From assembly GCA_035610365.1 (NCBI GenBank), contig CM069438.1, forward strand, positions 54,246,837 through 54,310,836: a stretch of 64,000 nt of DNA. Direction: 5' to 3'. Position numbers and translations under genes: made by a program. Source of the stretch: Aquatica leii. Taxonomy: Eukaryota > Arthropoda > Insecta > Coleoptera > Lampyridae. How positions within the stretch are numbered: the stretch's first letter is position 1; each line of letters opens with the position of its first letter. The notes below the pieces were generated by a model, which saw only the letters and a program-made list of their open reading frames with translations, did not search any database and had not been told where the DNA came from. This document shows, piece after piece, positions 30,831-45,800 of the stretch.

Positions 30831-33800
30831 AATTGTATATTTTTAATTGAAATATGTTTCTAGACATTAAATTTACAACTGAGATCACACTGTATGTCTG
30901 TATGTAGTTGAGTTTAATATTTACTGAAAATTTAAAGTTTTTACGATTTTAAGTACGTTCTCTGATTTTTTTCAAAGTTTAAACAACAACAAAAAACGTA
31001 TAAAGAATATTTGTTTTACTTTAGTGTATTAACAGTTGGATTTAACAATTACAATTAAATTCTGTGTTTTAAATCACTTTTTTAAATTTTTTTTAAAGTT
31101 TTGTCGCCATCTGTCTTTTAGTTTCTGAACTAAATGATAAACTAATAATTTTTCGACTGGCGAATAATGGCTGAACTAAACGCGATTTTCAAGTTCTTAA
31201 TTCATCTGCTTAGATGGCAGCACACCAAAAAAATTTAAAATTTTTGTAATGTAGCGTTTTAAATTACAATTATAGGTACTAAACTGTATAATTTTAATCG
31301 AAATATGTTTCTAGACATCAAATTTACAGCTAAGATCACACTGTATGTAGTTGAGTTTAATATTTACTGAAAATTTAAAGTTTTTACGGTTTTTAGTACG
31401 TTATCTTATTTTCTTCAAAGTTTAAACAAGAACAAAAAACGTGTAACAATTATTTGTTTTAATTTATTGTCTTGACAGTTGGATTTAACAATTACAATTA
31501 AATTCTGTGTTTTAAATCACTTTTATAAATTATATTTTTTTTAAATTTTGTCCGCCATCTGTCTCATAGTTTCTGAACTAAATAATAAACTGTTAATTTT
31601 TCGACTGGCGCATAATGGCTGAACTAAACGCGACTTTCAAGTTCTTAATTCATCTGCTTAGATGGCAGCACACCAAAGAAATTTAAAATTTTTGTAATGT
31701 AGCGTTTTAAATTACAATTATAGGTACTAAACTGTATAATTTTAATCGAAATATGTTTCTAGACATCAAATTTACAGCTAAGATCACACTGTATGTAGTT
31801 GAGTTCAATATTTACTGAAAGTTTAAAGTTTTTACGATTTTTAGTACGTTCTCTGATTTTCTTCAAAGTTTAAACAACAACAAAAAACGTATAACAATTA
31901 TTTGTGTTAAATTAGTGTATTAACAGTTGGATTTAACAATTACAATTAAATTCTGTATTTTAAATCACTTTTTTAAATTTTTTTTTAAGTTTTGTCGCCA
32001 TCTGTCTTTCAGTTTCTGAACTAAATAATAAACTATTAATTTTTCGACTGGCGAATAATGGCTGAACTAAACGCGACTTTCAAGTTCTTAATTCATCTGC
32101 TTAGATGGCAGCACACCAAAGAAATTTAAAATTTTTGTAATGTAGCGTTTTAAATTACAATTATAGGTACTAAACTGTATAATTTTAATCGAAATATGTT
32201 TCTAGACATCAAATTTACAGCTAAGATCACACTGTATGTAGTTGAGTTTAATATTTACTGAAAATTTAAAGTTTTTACGATTTTTAGTACGTGCTCTGAT
32301 TTTCTTCAAAGTTTAAACAAGAACAAAAAACGTGTAACAATTATTTGTTTTAATTTAATGTCTTGACAGTTGGATTTAACAATTACAATTAAATTCTGTG
32401 TTTTAAATCACTTTTATAAATTAAATTTTTTTAAAATTTTGTCCGCCATCTGTCTTATAGTTTCTGAACTAAATAATAAACTGTTAATTTTTCGACTGGC
32501 GAATAATGGCTGAACTAAACGCGACTTTCAAGTTCTTAATTCATCTGCTTAGATGGCAGCACACCAAAGAAATTTAAAATTTTTGTAATGTAGCGTTTTA
32601 AATTACAATTATAGGTACTAAACTGTATAATTTTAATCGAAATATGTTTCTAGACATCAAATTGACAGCTAAGATCCCACTGTATGTAGTTGAATTTAAT
32701 ATTTACTGAAAATTTAAAGTTTTTACGGTTTTTAGTACGTTATCTGATTTTCTTCAAAGTTTAAACAAGAACAAAAAACGTATAACAATTATTTGTGTTA
32801 AATTAGTGTATTAACAGTTGGATTTAACAATTACAATTAAATTCTGTATTTTAAATCACTTTTTTAAATTTTTTTTTAAGTTTTGTCGCCATCTGTCTTA
32901 TAGTTTCTGAACTAAATAATAAACTATTAATTTTTCGACTGGCGAATAATGGCTGAACTAAACGCGACTTTCAAGTTCTTAATTCATCTGCTTAGATGGC
33001 AGCACACCAAAGAAATTTAAAATTTTTGTAATGTAGCGTTTTAAATTACAATTATAGGTACTAAACTGTATAATTTTAATCGAAATATGTTTCTAGACAT
33101 CAAATTTACAGCTAAGATCACACTGTATGTAGTTGAGTTTAATATTTACTGAAAATTTAAAGTTTTTACGATTTTTAGTACGTTCTCTGATTTTCTTCAA
33201 AGTTTAAACAAGAACAAAAAACGTGTAACAATTATTTGTTTTAATTTATTGTCTTGACAGTTGGATTTAACAATTACAATTAAATTCTGTGTTTTAAATC
33301 ACTTTTATAAATTATATTTTTTTTAAATTTTGTCCGCCATCTGTCTTATAGTTTCTGAACTAAATAATAAACTGTTAATTTTTCGACTGGCGCATAATGG
33401 CTGAACTAAACGCGACTTTCAAGTTCTTAATTCATCTGCTTAGATGGCAGCACACCAAAGAAATTTAAAATTTTTGTAATGTAGCGTTTTAAATTACAAT
33501 TATAGGTACTAAACTGTATAATTTTAATCGAAATATGTTTCTAGACATCAAATTTACAGCTAAGATCACACTGTATGTAGTTGAGTTTAATATTTACTGA
33601 AAATTTAAAGTTTTTACGATTTTTAGTACGTTATCTGATTTTCTTCAAAGTTTAAACAAGAACAAAAAACGTATAACAATTATTTGTGTTAAATTAGTGT
33701 ATTAACAGTTGGATTTAACAATTACAATTAAATTCTGTATTTTAAATCACTTTTTTAAATTTTTTTTTTAAGTTTTGTCGCCATCTGTCTTTCAGTTTCT

Positions 33801-36800
33801 GAACTAAATAATAAACTATTAATTTTTCGACTGGCGAATAATGGCTGAACTAAACGCGACTTTCAAGTTCTTAATTCATCTGCTTAGATGGCAGCACACC
33901 AAAGAAATTTAAAATTTTTGTAATGTAGCGTTTTAAATTACAATTATAGGTACTAAACTGTATAATTTTAATCGAAATATGTTTCTAGACATCAAATTTA
34001 CAGCTAAGATCACACTGTATGTAGTTGAGTTTAATATTTACTGAAAATTTAAAGTTTTTACGGTTTTTAGTACGTTATCTGATTTTCTTCAAAGTTTAAA
34101 CAAGAACAAAAAACGTGTAACAATTATTTGTTTTAATTTAATGTCTTGACAGTTGGATTTAACAATTACAATTAAATTCTGTGTTTTAAATCACTTTTAT
34201 AAATTATATTTTTTTTAAATTTTGTCCGCCATCTGTCTCATAGTTTCTGAACTAAATAATAAACTGTTAATTTTTCGACTGGCGCATAATGGCTGAACTA
34301 AACGCGACTTTCAAGTTCTTAATTCATCTGCTTAGATGGCAGCACACCAAAGAAATTTAAAATTTTTGTAATGTAGCGTTTTAAATTACAATTATAGGTA
34401 CTAAACTGTATAATTTTAATCGAAATATGTTTCTAGACATCAAATTTACAGCTAAGATCACACTGTATGTAGTTGAGTTTAATATTTACTGAAAATTTAA
34501 AGTTTTTACGATTTTTAGTACGTTCTCTGATTTTCTTCAAAGTTTAAACAACAACAAAAAACGTATAACAATTATTTGTGTTAAATTAGTGTATTAACAG
34601 TTGGATTTAACAATTACAATTAAATTCTGTATTTTAAATCACTTTTTTAAATTTTTTTTTAAGTTTTGTCGCCATCTGTCTTTCAGTTCCTGAACTAAAT
34701 AATAAACTATTAATTTTTCGACTGGCGAATAATGGCTGAACTAAACGCGACTTTCAAGTTCTTAATTCATCTGCTTAGATGGCAGCACCTCAAAGAAATT
34801 TAAAATTTTTGTAATGTAGCGTTTTAAATTACAATTATAGGTACTAAATTGTATATTTTTAATTGAAATATGTTTCTAGACATTAAATTTACAACTGAGA
34901 ACACACTGTATGTAGCTGAGTTCAATATTTACTGAAAGTTTAAAGTTTTTACGATTTTTAGTACGTTCTCTGATTTTCTTCAAAGTTTAAACAACAACAA
35001 AAAACGTATAACAATTATTTGTGTTAAATTAGTGTATTAACAGTTGGATTTAACAATTACAATTAAATTCTGTATTTTAAATCACTTTTTTAAATTTTTT
35101 TTTAAGTTTTGTCGCCATCTGTCTTTCAGTTCCTGAACTAAATAATAAACTATTAATTTTTCGACTGGCGAATAATGGCTGAACTAAACGCGACTTTCAA
35201 GTTCTTAATTCATCTGCTTAGATGGCAGCACCTCAAAGAAATTTAAAATTTTTGTAATGTAGCGTTTTAAATTACAATTATAGGTACTAAATTGTATATT
35301 TTTAATTAAAATATGTTTATAGACATCAAATTTACAGCTAAGATCACACTGTATGTAGTTGAGTTTAATATTTACTGAAAATTTAAAGTTTTTACGATTT
35401 TTAGTACGTTCTCTGATTTTCTTCAAAGTTTAAACAATAACACAAAATGTATAACAATTACTTGTTTTAATTTAGTGTATAAACAATTGGATTTAACAAT
35501 TACAATTAAATTCTGTGTTTTAAATCACTTTTATAAATTTTTTTTAAGTTTTGTCGCCATCTGTCTCATAGTTTCTGAACTAAATAATAAACTGTTAATT
35601 TTTCGACTGGCGCATAATGGCTGAACTAAACGCGACTTTCAAGTTCTTAATTCATCTGCTTAGATGGCAGCACACCAAAGAAATTTAAAATTTTTGTAAT
35701 GTAGCGTTTTAAATTACAATTATAGGTACTAAACTGTATAATTTTAATCGAAATATGTTTCTAGACATCAAATTGACAGCTAAGATCCCACTGTATGTAG
35801 TTGAATTTAATATTTACTGAAAATTTAAAGTTTTTACGGTTTTTAGTACGTTATGTTATTTTCTTCAAAGTTTAAACAAGAACAAAAAACGTATAACAAT
35901 TATTTGTGTTAAATTAGTGTATTAACAGTTGGATTTAACAATTACAATTAAATTCTGTATTTTAAATCACTTTTTTAAATTTTTTTTTAAGTTTTGTCGC
36001 CATCTGTCTTATAGTTTCTGAACTAAATAATAAACTATTAATTTTTCGACTGGCGAATAATGGCTGAACTAAACGCGACTTGTAAGTTCTTAATTCATCT
36101 GCTTAGATGGCAGCACACCAAAGAAATTTAAAATTTTTGTAATGTAGCGTTTTAAATTACAATTATAGGTACTAAACTGTATAATTTTAATCGAAATATG
36201 TTTCTAGACATCAAATTTACAGCTAAGATCACACTGTATGTAGTTGAGTTTAATATTTACTGAAAATTTAAAGTTTTTACGATTTTTAGTACGTTCTCTG
36301 ATTTTCTTCAAAGTTTAAACAAGAACAAAAAACGTGTAACAATTATTTGTTTTAATTTAATGTCTTGACAGTTGGATTTAACAATTACAATTAAATTCTG
36401 TGTTTTAAATCACTTTTATAAATTAAATTTTTTTAAAATTTTGTCCGCCATCTGTCTTATAGTTTCTGAACTAAATAATAAACTGTTAATTTTTCGACTG
36501 GCGAATAATGGCTGAACTAAACGCGACTTTCAAGTTCTTAATTCATCTGCTTAGATGGCAGCACACCAAAGAAATTTAAAATTTTTGTAATGTAGCGTTT
36601 TAAATTACAATTATAGGTACTAAACTGTATAATTTTAATCGAAATATGTTTCTAGACATCAAATTGACAGCTAAGATCACACTGTATGTAGTTGAATTTA
36701 ATATTTACTGAAAATTTAAAGTTTTTACGGTTTTTAGTACGTTATCTTATTTTCTTCAAAGTTTAAACAAGAACAAAAAACGTGTAACAATTATTTGTTT

Positions 36801-39800
36801 TAATTTATTGTCTTGACAGTTGGATTTAACAATTACAATTAAATTCTGTGTTTTAAATCACTTTTATAAATTATATTTTTTTTAAATTTTGTCCGCCATC
36901 TGTCTTATAGTTTCTGAACTAAATAATAAACTGTTAATTTTTCGACTGGCGAATAATGGCTGAACTAAACGCGACTTTCAAGTTCTTAATTCATCTGCTT
37001 AGATGGCAGCACACCAAAGAAATTTAAAATTTTTGTAATGTAGCGTTTTAAATTACAATTATAGGTACTAAACTGTATAATTTTAATCGAAATATGTTTC
37101 TAGACATCAAATTTACAGCTAAGATCACACTGTATGTAGTTGAGTTTAATATTTACTGAAAATTTAAAGTTTTTACGATTTTTAGTACGTTATCTGATTT
37201 TCTTCAAAGTTTAAACAAGAACAAAAAACGTATAACAATTATTTGTGTTAAATTAGTGTATTAACAGTTGGATTTAACAATTACAATTAAATTCTGTATT
37301 TTAAATCACTTTTTTAAATTTTTTTTAAAGTTTTGTCGCCATCTGTCTTTCAGTTCCTGAACTAAATAATAAACTATTAATTTTTCGACTGGCGAATAAT
37401 GGCTGAACTAAACGCGACTTTCAAGTTCTTAATTCATCTGCTTAGATGGCAGCACCTCAAAGAAATTTAAAATTTTTGTAATGTAGCGTTTTAAATTACA
37501 ATTATAGGTACTAAATTGTATATTTTTAATTGAAATATGTTTCTAGACATCAAATTTACAGCTAAGATCACACTGTATGTAGTTGAGTTTAATATTTACT
37601 GAAAATTTAAAGTTTTTACGATTTTTAGTACGTTCTCTGATTTTCTTCAAAGTTTAAACAACAACAAAAAACGTATAACAATTATTTGTGTTAAATTAGT
37701 GTATTAACAGTTGGATTTAACAATTACAATTAAATTCTGTATTTTAAATCACTTTTTTAAATTTTTTTTAAAGTTTTGTCGCCATCTGTCTTTCAGTTTC
37801 TGAACTAAATAATAAACTATTAATTTTTCGACTGGCGAATAATGGCTGAACTAAACGCGACTTTCAAGTTCTTAATTCATCTGCTTAGATGGCAGCACAC
37901 CAAAGAAATTTAAAATTTTTGTAATGTAGCGTTTTAAATTACAATTATAGGTACTAAACTGTATAATTTTAATCGAAATATGTTTCTAGACATCAAATTT
38001 ACAGCTAAGATCACACTGTATGTAGTTGAGTTTAATATTTACTGAAAATTTAAAGTTTTTACGGTTTTTAGTACGTTATCTGATTTTCTTCAAAGTTTAA
38101 ACAAGAACAAAAACGTATAACAATTATTTGTGTTAAATTAATGTATTAACAGTTGGATTTAACAATTACAATTAAATTCTGTATTTTAAATCACTTTTAT
38201 AAATTATATTTTTTAAAATTTTGTCCGCCATCTGTCTTTCAGATTCTGAACTAAATAATAAACTGTTAATTTTCGACTGGCGAATAATGGCTGAACTAAA
38301 CGCGACTTTCAAGTTCTTAATTCATCTGCTTAGATGGCAGCACACCAAAGAAATTTAAAATTTTTGTAATGTAGCGTTTTAAATTACAATTATAGGTACT
38401 AAACTGTATAATTTTAATCGAAATATGTTTCTAGACATCAAATTTACAGCTAAGATCACACTGTATGTAGTTGAGTTTAATATTTACTGAAAATTTAAAG
38501 TTTTTACGATTTTTAGTACGTTATCTGATTTTCTTCAAAGTTTAAACAAGAACAAAAAACGTATAACAATTATTTGTGTTAAATTAATGTCTTAACAGTT
38601 GGATTTAACAATTACAATTAAATTCTGTATTTTAAATCACTTTTATAAATTATATTTTTTTAAGTTTTGTCCGCCATCTGTCTTTCAGTTTCTGAACTAA
38701 ATAATAAACTATTAATTTTCGTCTGGCGAATAATGGCTGAACTAAACGCGACTTTCAAGTTCTTAATTCATCTGCTTAGATGGCAGCACCCCAAGGTAGT
38801 TTAAAATTTTTGTAATGTAGCGTTTTAGATTACAATTATAGGTACTAAACTGTATAATTTTAATTGAAATATGTTTCTAGACATCAAATTTACAGCTAAG
38901 ATCACACTGTATGTAGTTGAGTTTAATATTTACTGAAAATTTAAAGTTTTTACGATTTTTAGTACGTTCTCTGATTTTCTTCAAAGTTTAAACAAGAACA
39001 AAAAACGTATAACAATTATTTGTGTTAAATTAGTGTATTAACAGTTGGATTTAACAATTACAATTAAATTCTGTATTTTAAATCACTTTTTTAAATTTTT
39101 TTAAGTTTTGTCGCCATCTGTCTTTCAGTTCCTGAACTAAATAATAAACTATTAATTTTTCGACTGGCGAATAATGGCTGAACTAAACGCGACTTTCAAG
39201 TTCTTAATTCATCTGCTTAGATGGCAGCACCTCAAAGAAATTTAAAATTTTTGTAATGTAGCGTTTTAAATTACAATTATAGGTACTAAATTGTATATTT
39301 TTAATTGAAATATGTTTCTAGACATCAAATTTACAGCTAAGATCACACTGTATGTAGTTGAGTTTAATATTTACTGAAAATTTAAAGTTTTTACGGTTTT
39401 TAGTACGTTATCTGATTTTCTTCAAAGTTTAAACAAGAACAAAAAAACGTATAACAATTATTTGTGTTAAATTAGTGTATTAACAGTTGGATTTAACAAT
39501 TACAATTAAATTCTGTATTTTAAATCACTTTTTTAAATTTTTTTTTAAGTTTTGTCGCCATCTGTCTTTCAGTTTCTGAACTAAATAATAAACTATTAAT
39601 TTTTCGACTGGCGAATAATGGCTGAACTAAACGCGACTTTCAAGTTCTTAATTCATCTGCTTAGATGGCAGCACCCCAAAGAAATTTAAAATTTTTGTAA
39701 TGTAGCGTTTTAAATTACAATTATAAGTACTAAACTGTATAATTTTAATCGAAATATGTTTCTAGACATCAAATTTACAGCTAAGATCACACTGTATGTA

Positions 39801-42800
39801 GTTGAGTTTAATATTTACTGAAAATTTAAAATTTTTACGATTTTTAGTACGTTATCTGATTTTCTTCAAAGTTTAAACAAGAACAAAAAACGTATAACAA
39901 TTATTTGTGTTAAATTAGTGTATTAACAGTTGGATTTAACAATTACAATTAAATTCTGTATTTTAAATCACTTTTTTAAATTTTTTTTTAAGTTTTGTCG
40001 CCATCTGTCTTTCAGTTCCTGAACTAAATAATAAACTATTAATTTTTCGACTGGCGAATAATGGCTGAACTAAACGCGACTTTCAAGTTCTTAATTCATC
40101 TGCTTAGATGGCAGCACCTCAAAGAAATTTAAAATTTTTGTAATGTAGCGTTTTAAATTACAATTATAGGTACTAAATTGTATATTTTTAATTAAAATAT
40201 GTTTATAGACATCAAATTTACAGCTAAGATCACACTGTATGTAGTTGAGTTTAATATTTACTGAAAATTTAAAGTTTTTACGGTTTTTAGTACGTTATCT
40301 GATTTTCTTCAAAGTTTAAACAAGAACAAAAAACGTGTAACAATTATTTGTTTTAATTTAATGTCTTGACAGTTGGATTTAACAATTACAATTAAATTCT
40401 GTGTTTTAAATCACTTTTATAAATTATATTTTTTTAAAATTTTGTCCGCCATCTGTCTCATAGTTTCTGAACTAAATAATAAACTGTTAATTTTTCGACT
40501 GGCGAATAATGGCTGAACTAAACGCGACTTTCAAGTTCTTAATTCATCTGCTTAGATGGCAGCACCCCAAAGAAATTTAAAATTTTTGTAATGTAGCGTT
40601 TTAAATTACAATTATAAGTACTAAACTGTATAATTTTAATCGAAATATGTTTCTAGACATCAAATTTACAGCTAAGATCACACTGTATGTAGTTGAGTTT
40701 AATATTTACTGAAAATTTAAAGTTTTTACGATTTTTAGTACGTTATCTGATTTTCTTCAAAGTTTAAACAAGAACAAAAAACGTATAACAATTATTTGTG
40801 TTAAATTAGTGTATTAACAGTTGGATTTAACAATTACAATTAAATTCTGTATTTTAAATCACTTTTTTAAATTTTTTTTTAAGTTTTGTCGCCATCTGTC
40901 TTTCAGTTTCTGAACTAAATAATAAACTATTAATTTTTCGACTGGCGAATAATGGCTGAACTAAACGCGACTTTCAAGTTCTTAATTCATCTGCTTAGAT
41001 GGCAGCACACCAAAGAAATTTAAAATTTTTGTAATGTAGCGTTTTAAATTACAATTATAGGTACTAAACTGTATAATTTTAATCGAAATATGTTTCTAGA
41101 CATCAAATTGACAGCTAAGATCACACTGTATGTAGTTGAATTTAATATTTACTGAAAATTTAAAGTTTTTACGGTTTTTAGTACGTTATCTTATTTTCTT
41201 CAAAGTTTAAACAAGAACAAAAAACGTGTAACAATTATTTGTTTTAATTTATTGTCTTGACAGTTGGATTTAACAATTACAATTAAATTCTGTGTTTTAA
41301 ATCACTTTTATAAATTATATTTTTTTTAAATTTTGTCCGCCATCTGTCTTATAGTTTCTGAACTAAATAATAAACTGTTAATTTTTCGACTGGCGCATAA
41401 TGGCTGAACTAAACGCGACTTTCAAGTTCTTAATTCATCTGCTTAGATGGCAGCACACCAAAGAAATTTAAAATTTTTGTAATGTAGCGTTTTAAATTAC
41501 AATTATAGGTACTAAACTGTATAATTTTAATCGAAATATGTTTCTAGACATCAAATTTACAGCTAAGATCACACTGTATGTAGTTGAGTTTAATATTTAC
41601 TGAAAATTTAAAGTTTTTACGGTTTTTAGTACGTTATCTGATTTTCTTCAAAGTTTAAACAAGAACAAAAAACGTATAACAATTATTTGTGTTAAATTAG
41701 TGTATTAACAGTTTGATTTAACAATTACAATTAAATTCTGTTTTTTAAATCACTTTTTAAAATTTTTTTTTAAGTTTTGTCGCCATCTGTCTTTCAGTTC
41801 CTGAACTAAATAATAAACTATTAATTTTTCGACTGGCGAATAATGGCTGAACTAAACGCGACTTTCAAGTTCTTAATTCATCTGCTTAGATGGCAGCACC
41901 TCAAAGAAATTTAAAATTTTTGTAATGTAGCGTTTTAAATTACAATTATAGGTACTAAATTGTATATTTTTAATTGAAATATGTTTCTAGACATTAAATT
42001 TACAACTGAGAACACACTGTATGTAGCTGAGTTCAATATTTACTGAAAATTTAAAGTTTTTACGGTTTTTAGTACGTTCTCTGATTTTCTTCAAAGTTTA
42101 AACAAGAACAAAAAACGTATAACAATTATTTGTGTTAAATTAGTGTATTAACAGTTGGATTTAACAATTACAATTAAATTCTGTATTTTAAATCACTTTT
42201 TTAAATTTTTTTTTAAGTTTTGTCGCCATCTGTCTTTTAGTTCCTGAACTAAATAATAAACTATTAATTTTTCGACTGGCGAATAATGGCTGAACTAAAC
42301 GCGACTTTCAAGTTCTTAATTCATCTGCTTAGATGGCAGCACCTCAAAGAAATTTAAAATTTTTGTAATGTAGCGTTTTAAATTACAATTATAGGTACTA
42401 AATTGTATATTTTTAATTGAAATATGTTTCTAGACATTAAATTTACAACTGAGAACACACTGTATGTAGCTGAGTTCAATATTTACTGAAAGTTTAAAGT
42501 TTTTACGATTTTTAGTACGTTCTCTGATTTTCTTCAAAGTTTAAACAACAACAAAAAACGTATAACAATTATTTGTGTTAAATTAGTGTATTAACAGTTG
42601 GATTTAACAAGTACAATTAAATTCTGTATTTTAAATCACTTTTTAAATTTTTTAAGTTTTGTCGCCATCTGTCTTTCAGTTCCTGAACTAAATAATAAAC
42701 TATTAATTTTTCGACTGGCGAATAATGGCTGAACTAAACGCGACTTTCAAGTTCTTAATTCATCTGCTTAGATGGCAGCACCTCAAAGAAATTTAAAATT

Positions 42801-45800
42801 TTTGTAATGTAGCGTTTTAAATTACAATTATAGGTACTAAACTGTATAATTTTAATCGAAATATGTTTCTAGACATCAAATTTACAGCTAAGATCACACT
42901 GTATGTAGTTGAGTTTAATATTTACTGAAAATTTAAAGTTTTTACGGTTTTTAGTACGTTATCTGATTTTCTTCAAAGTTTAAACAAGAACAAAAAAACG
43001 TGTAACAATTATTTGTTTTAATTTAATGTCTTGACAGTTGGATTTAACAATTACAATTAAATTCTGTGTTTTAAATCACTTTTATAAATTATATTTTTTT
43101 TAAATTTTGTCCGCCATCTGTCTCATAGTTTCTGAACTAAATAATAAACTGTTAATTTTTCGACTGGCGCATAATGGCTGAACTAAACGCGACTTTCAAG
43201 TTCTTAATTCATCTGCTTAGATGGCAGCACCTCAAAGAAATTTAAAATTTTTGTAATGTAGCGTTTTAAATTACAATTATAGGTACTAAATTGTATATTT
43301 TTAATTAAAATATGTTTATAGACATCAAATTTACAGCTAAGATCACACTGTATGTAGTTGAGTTTAATATTTACTGAAAATTTAAAGTTTTTACGGTTTT
43401 TAGTACGTTCTCTGATTTTCTTCAAAGTTTAAACAAGAACAAAAAACGTGTAACAATTATTTGTTTTAATTTAATGTCTTGACAGTTGGATTTAACAATT
43501 ACAATTAAATTCTGTATTTTAAATCACTTTTTTAAATTTTTTTTTAAGTTTTCAGTTTCTGAACTAAATAATAAACTGTTAATTTTTCGACTAGCGAATA
43601 ATGGCTGAACTAAACGCGACTTTCAAGTTCTTAATTCATCTGCTTAGATGGCAGCACCTCAAAGAAATTTAAAATTTTTGTAATGTAGCGTTTTAAATTA
43701 CAATTATAGGTACTAAACTGTATAATTTTAATCGAAATATGTTTCTAGACATCAAATTTACAGCTAAGATCACACTGTATGTAGTTGAGTTTAATATTTA
43801 CTGAAAATTTAAAGTTTTTACGGTTTTTAGTACGTTATCTGATTTTCTTCAAAGTTTAAACAAGAACAAAAAACGTGTAACAATTATTTGTTTTAATTTA
43901 ATGTCTTGACAGTTGGATTTAACAATTAAAATTAAATTCTGTGTTTTAAATCACTTTTATAAATTATATTTTTTTTAAATTTTGTCCGCCATCTGTCTTA
44001 TAGTTTCTGAACTAAATAATAAACTGTTAATTTTTCGACTGGCGCATAATGGCTGAACTAAACGCGACTTTCAAGTTCTTAATTCATCTGCTTAGATGGC
44101 AGCACCTCAAAGAAATTTAAAATTTTTGTAATGTAGCGTTTTAAATTACAATTATAGGTACTAAACTGTATAATTTTAATCGAAATATGTTTCTAAACAT
44201 CAAATTTACAGCTAAGATCACACTGTATGTAGTTGAGTTTAATATTTACTGAAAATTTAAAGTTTTTACGGTTTTTAGTACGTTCTCTGATTTTCTTCAA
44301 AGTTTAAACAACAACAAAAAACGTATAACAATTATTTGTGTTAAATTAGTGTATTAACAGTTGGATTTAACAATTACAATTAAATTCTGTATTTTAAATC
44401 ACTTTTTTAAATTTTTTTTTAAGTTTTGTCGCCATCTGTCTTTCAGTTCCTGAACTAAATAATAAACTATTAATTTTTCGACTGGCGAATAATGGCTGAA
44501 CTAAACGCGACTTTCAAGTTCTTAATTCATCTGCTTAGATGGCAGCACCTCAAAGAAATTTAAAATTTTTGTAATGTAGCGTTTTAAATTACAATTATAG
44601 GTACTAAATTGTATATTTTTAATTGAAATATGTTTCTAGACATCAAATTTACAACTGAGAACACACTGTATGTAGTTGAGTTTCATATTTACTAAAAATT
44701 TAAAGTTTTTACGATTTTTAGTACGTTCTCTAATTTTCTTCAAAGTTTAAACAACAACGAAAAACGTATAACATCTATTTGTTTTAATTTAGTGAATTAA
44801 CAGTTGGATTTAACAATTACAATTAAATTTTGTGTTTTAAATCACTTTTATAAAATTTTTTTTAAGTTTTGTCGCCATCTGTCTTATAGTTTCTGAACTA
44901 AATAATAAACCATAAATTTTTCGACTGGTGAATAGTGGCTGAACTAAACGCGACTTTAAAGTTCTTAATTCATCTGCTTAGATGGCAGCACCCAAAAGAA
45001 ATTTAAAATTTTATTAATGTAGCTTTTTAAATTACAATTATAGGTACAAAATTGTATATTTTTAATTGAAATATGTTTCTAGACATTAAATTTACAACTG
45101 AGAACACACTGTATGTAGCTGAGTTCAATATTTACTGAAAGTTTAAAGTTTTTACGATTTTTAGTACGTTCTCTGATTTTCTTCAAAGTTTAAACAACAA
45201 CAAAAAACGTATAACAATTATTTGTGTTAAATTAGTGTATTAACAGTTGGATTTAACAATTACAATTAAATTCTGTATTTTAAATCAGTTTTATAAATTA
45301 TATTTTTTAAAATTTTGTCGCCCTCTGTCTTTTAGTTCCTGAACTAAATAATAAACTATTAATTTTTCGACTGGCGAATAATGGCTGAACTAAACGCGAC
45401 TTTCAAGTTCTTAATTCATCTGCTTAGATGGCAGCACCTCAAAGAAATTTAAAATTTTTGTAATGTAGCGTTTTAAATTACAATTATAGGTACTAAATTG
45501 TATATTTTTAATTAAAATATGTTTATAGACATCAAATTTACAGCTAAGATCACACTGTATGTAGTTGAGTTTAATATTTACTGAAAATTTAAAGTTTTTA
45601 CGGTTTTTAGTACGTTCTCTGATTTTCTTCAAAGTTTAAACAAGAACAAAAAACGTGTAACAATTATTTGTTTTAATTTAATGTCTTGACAGTTGGATTT
45701 AACAATTACAATTAAATTCTGTATTTTAAATCACTTTTTTAAATTTTTTTTTAAGTTTTCAGTTTCTGAACTAAATAATAAACTGTTAATTTTTCGACTA

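Noticed and set aside
35205-45632. Three identical 73-residue minus-strand frames inside the satellite
   Set aside because: They recur only because the monomer recurs. Most monomers break the frame, and there is no start context or motif.
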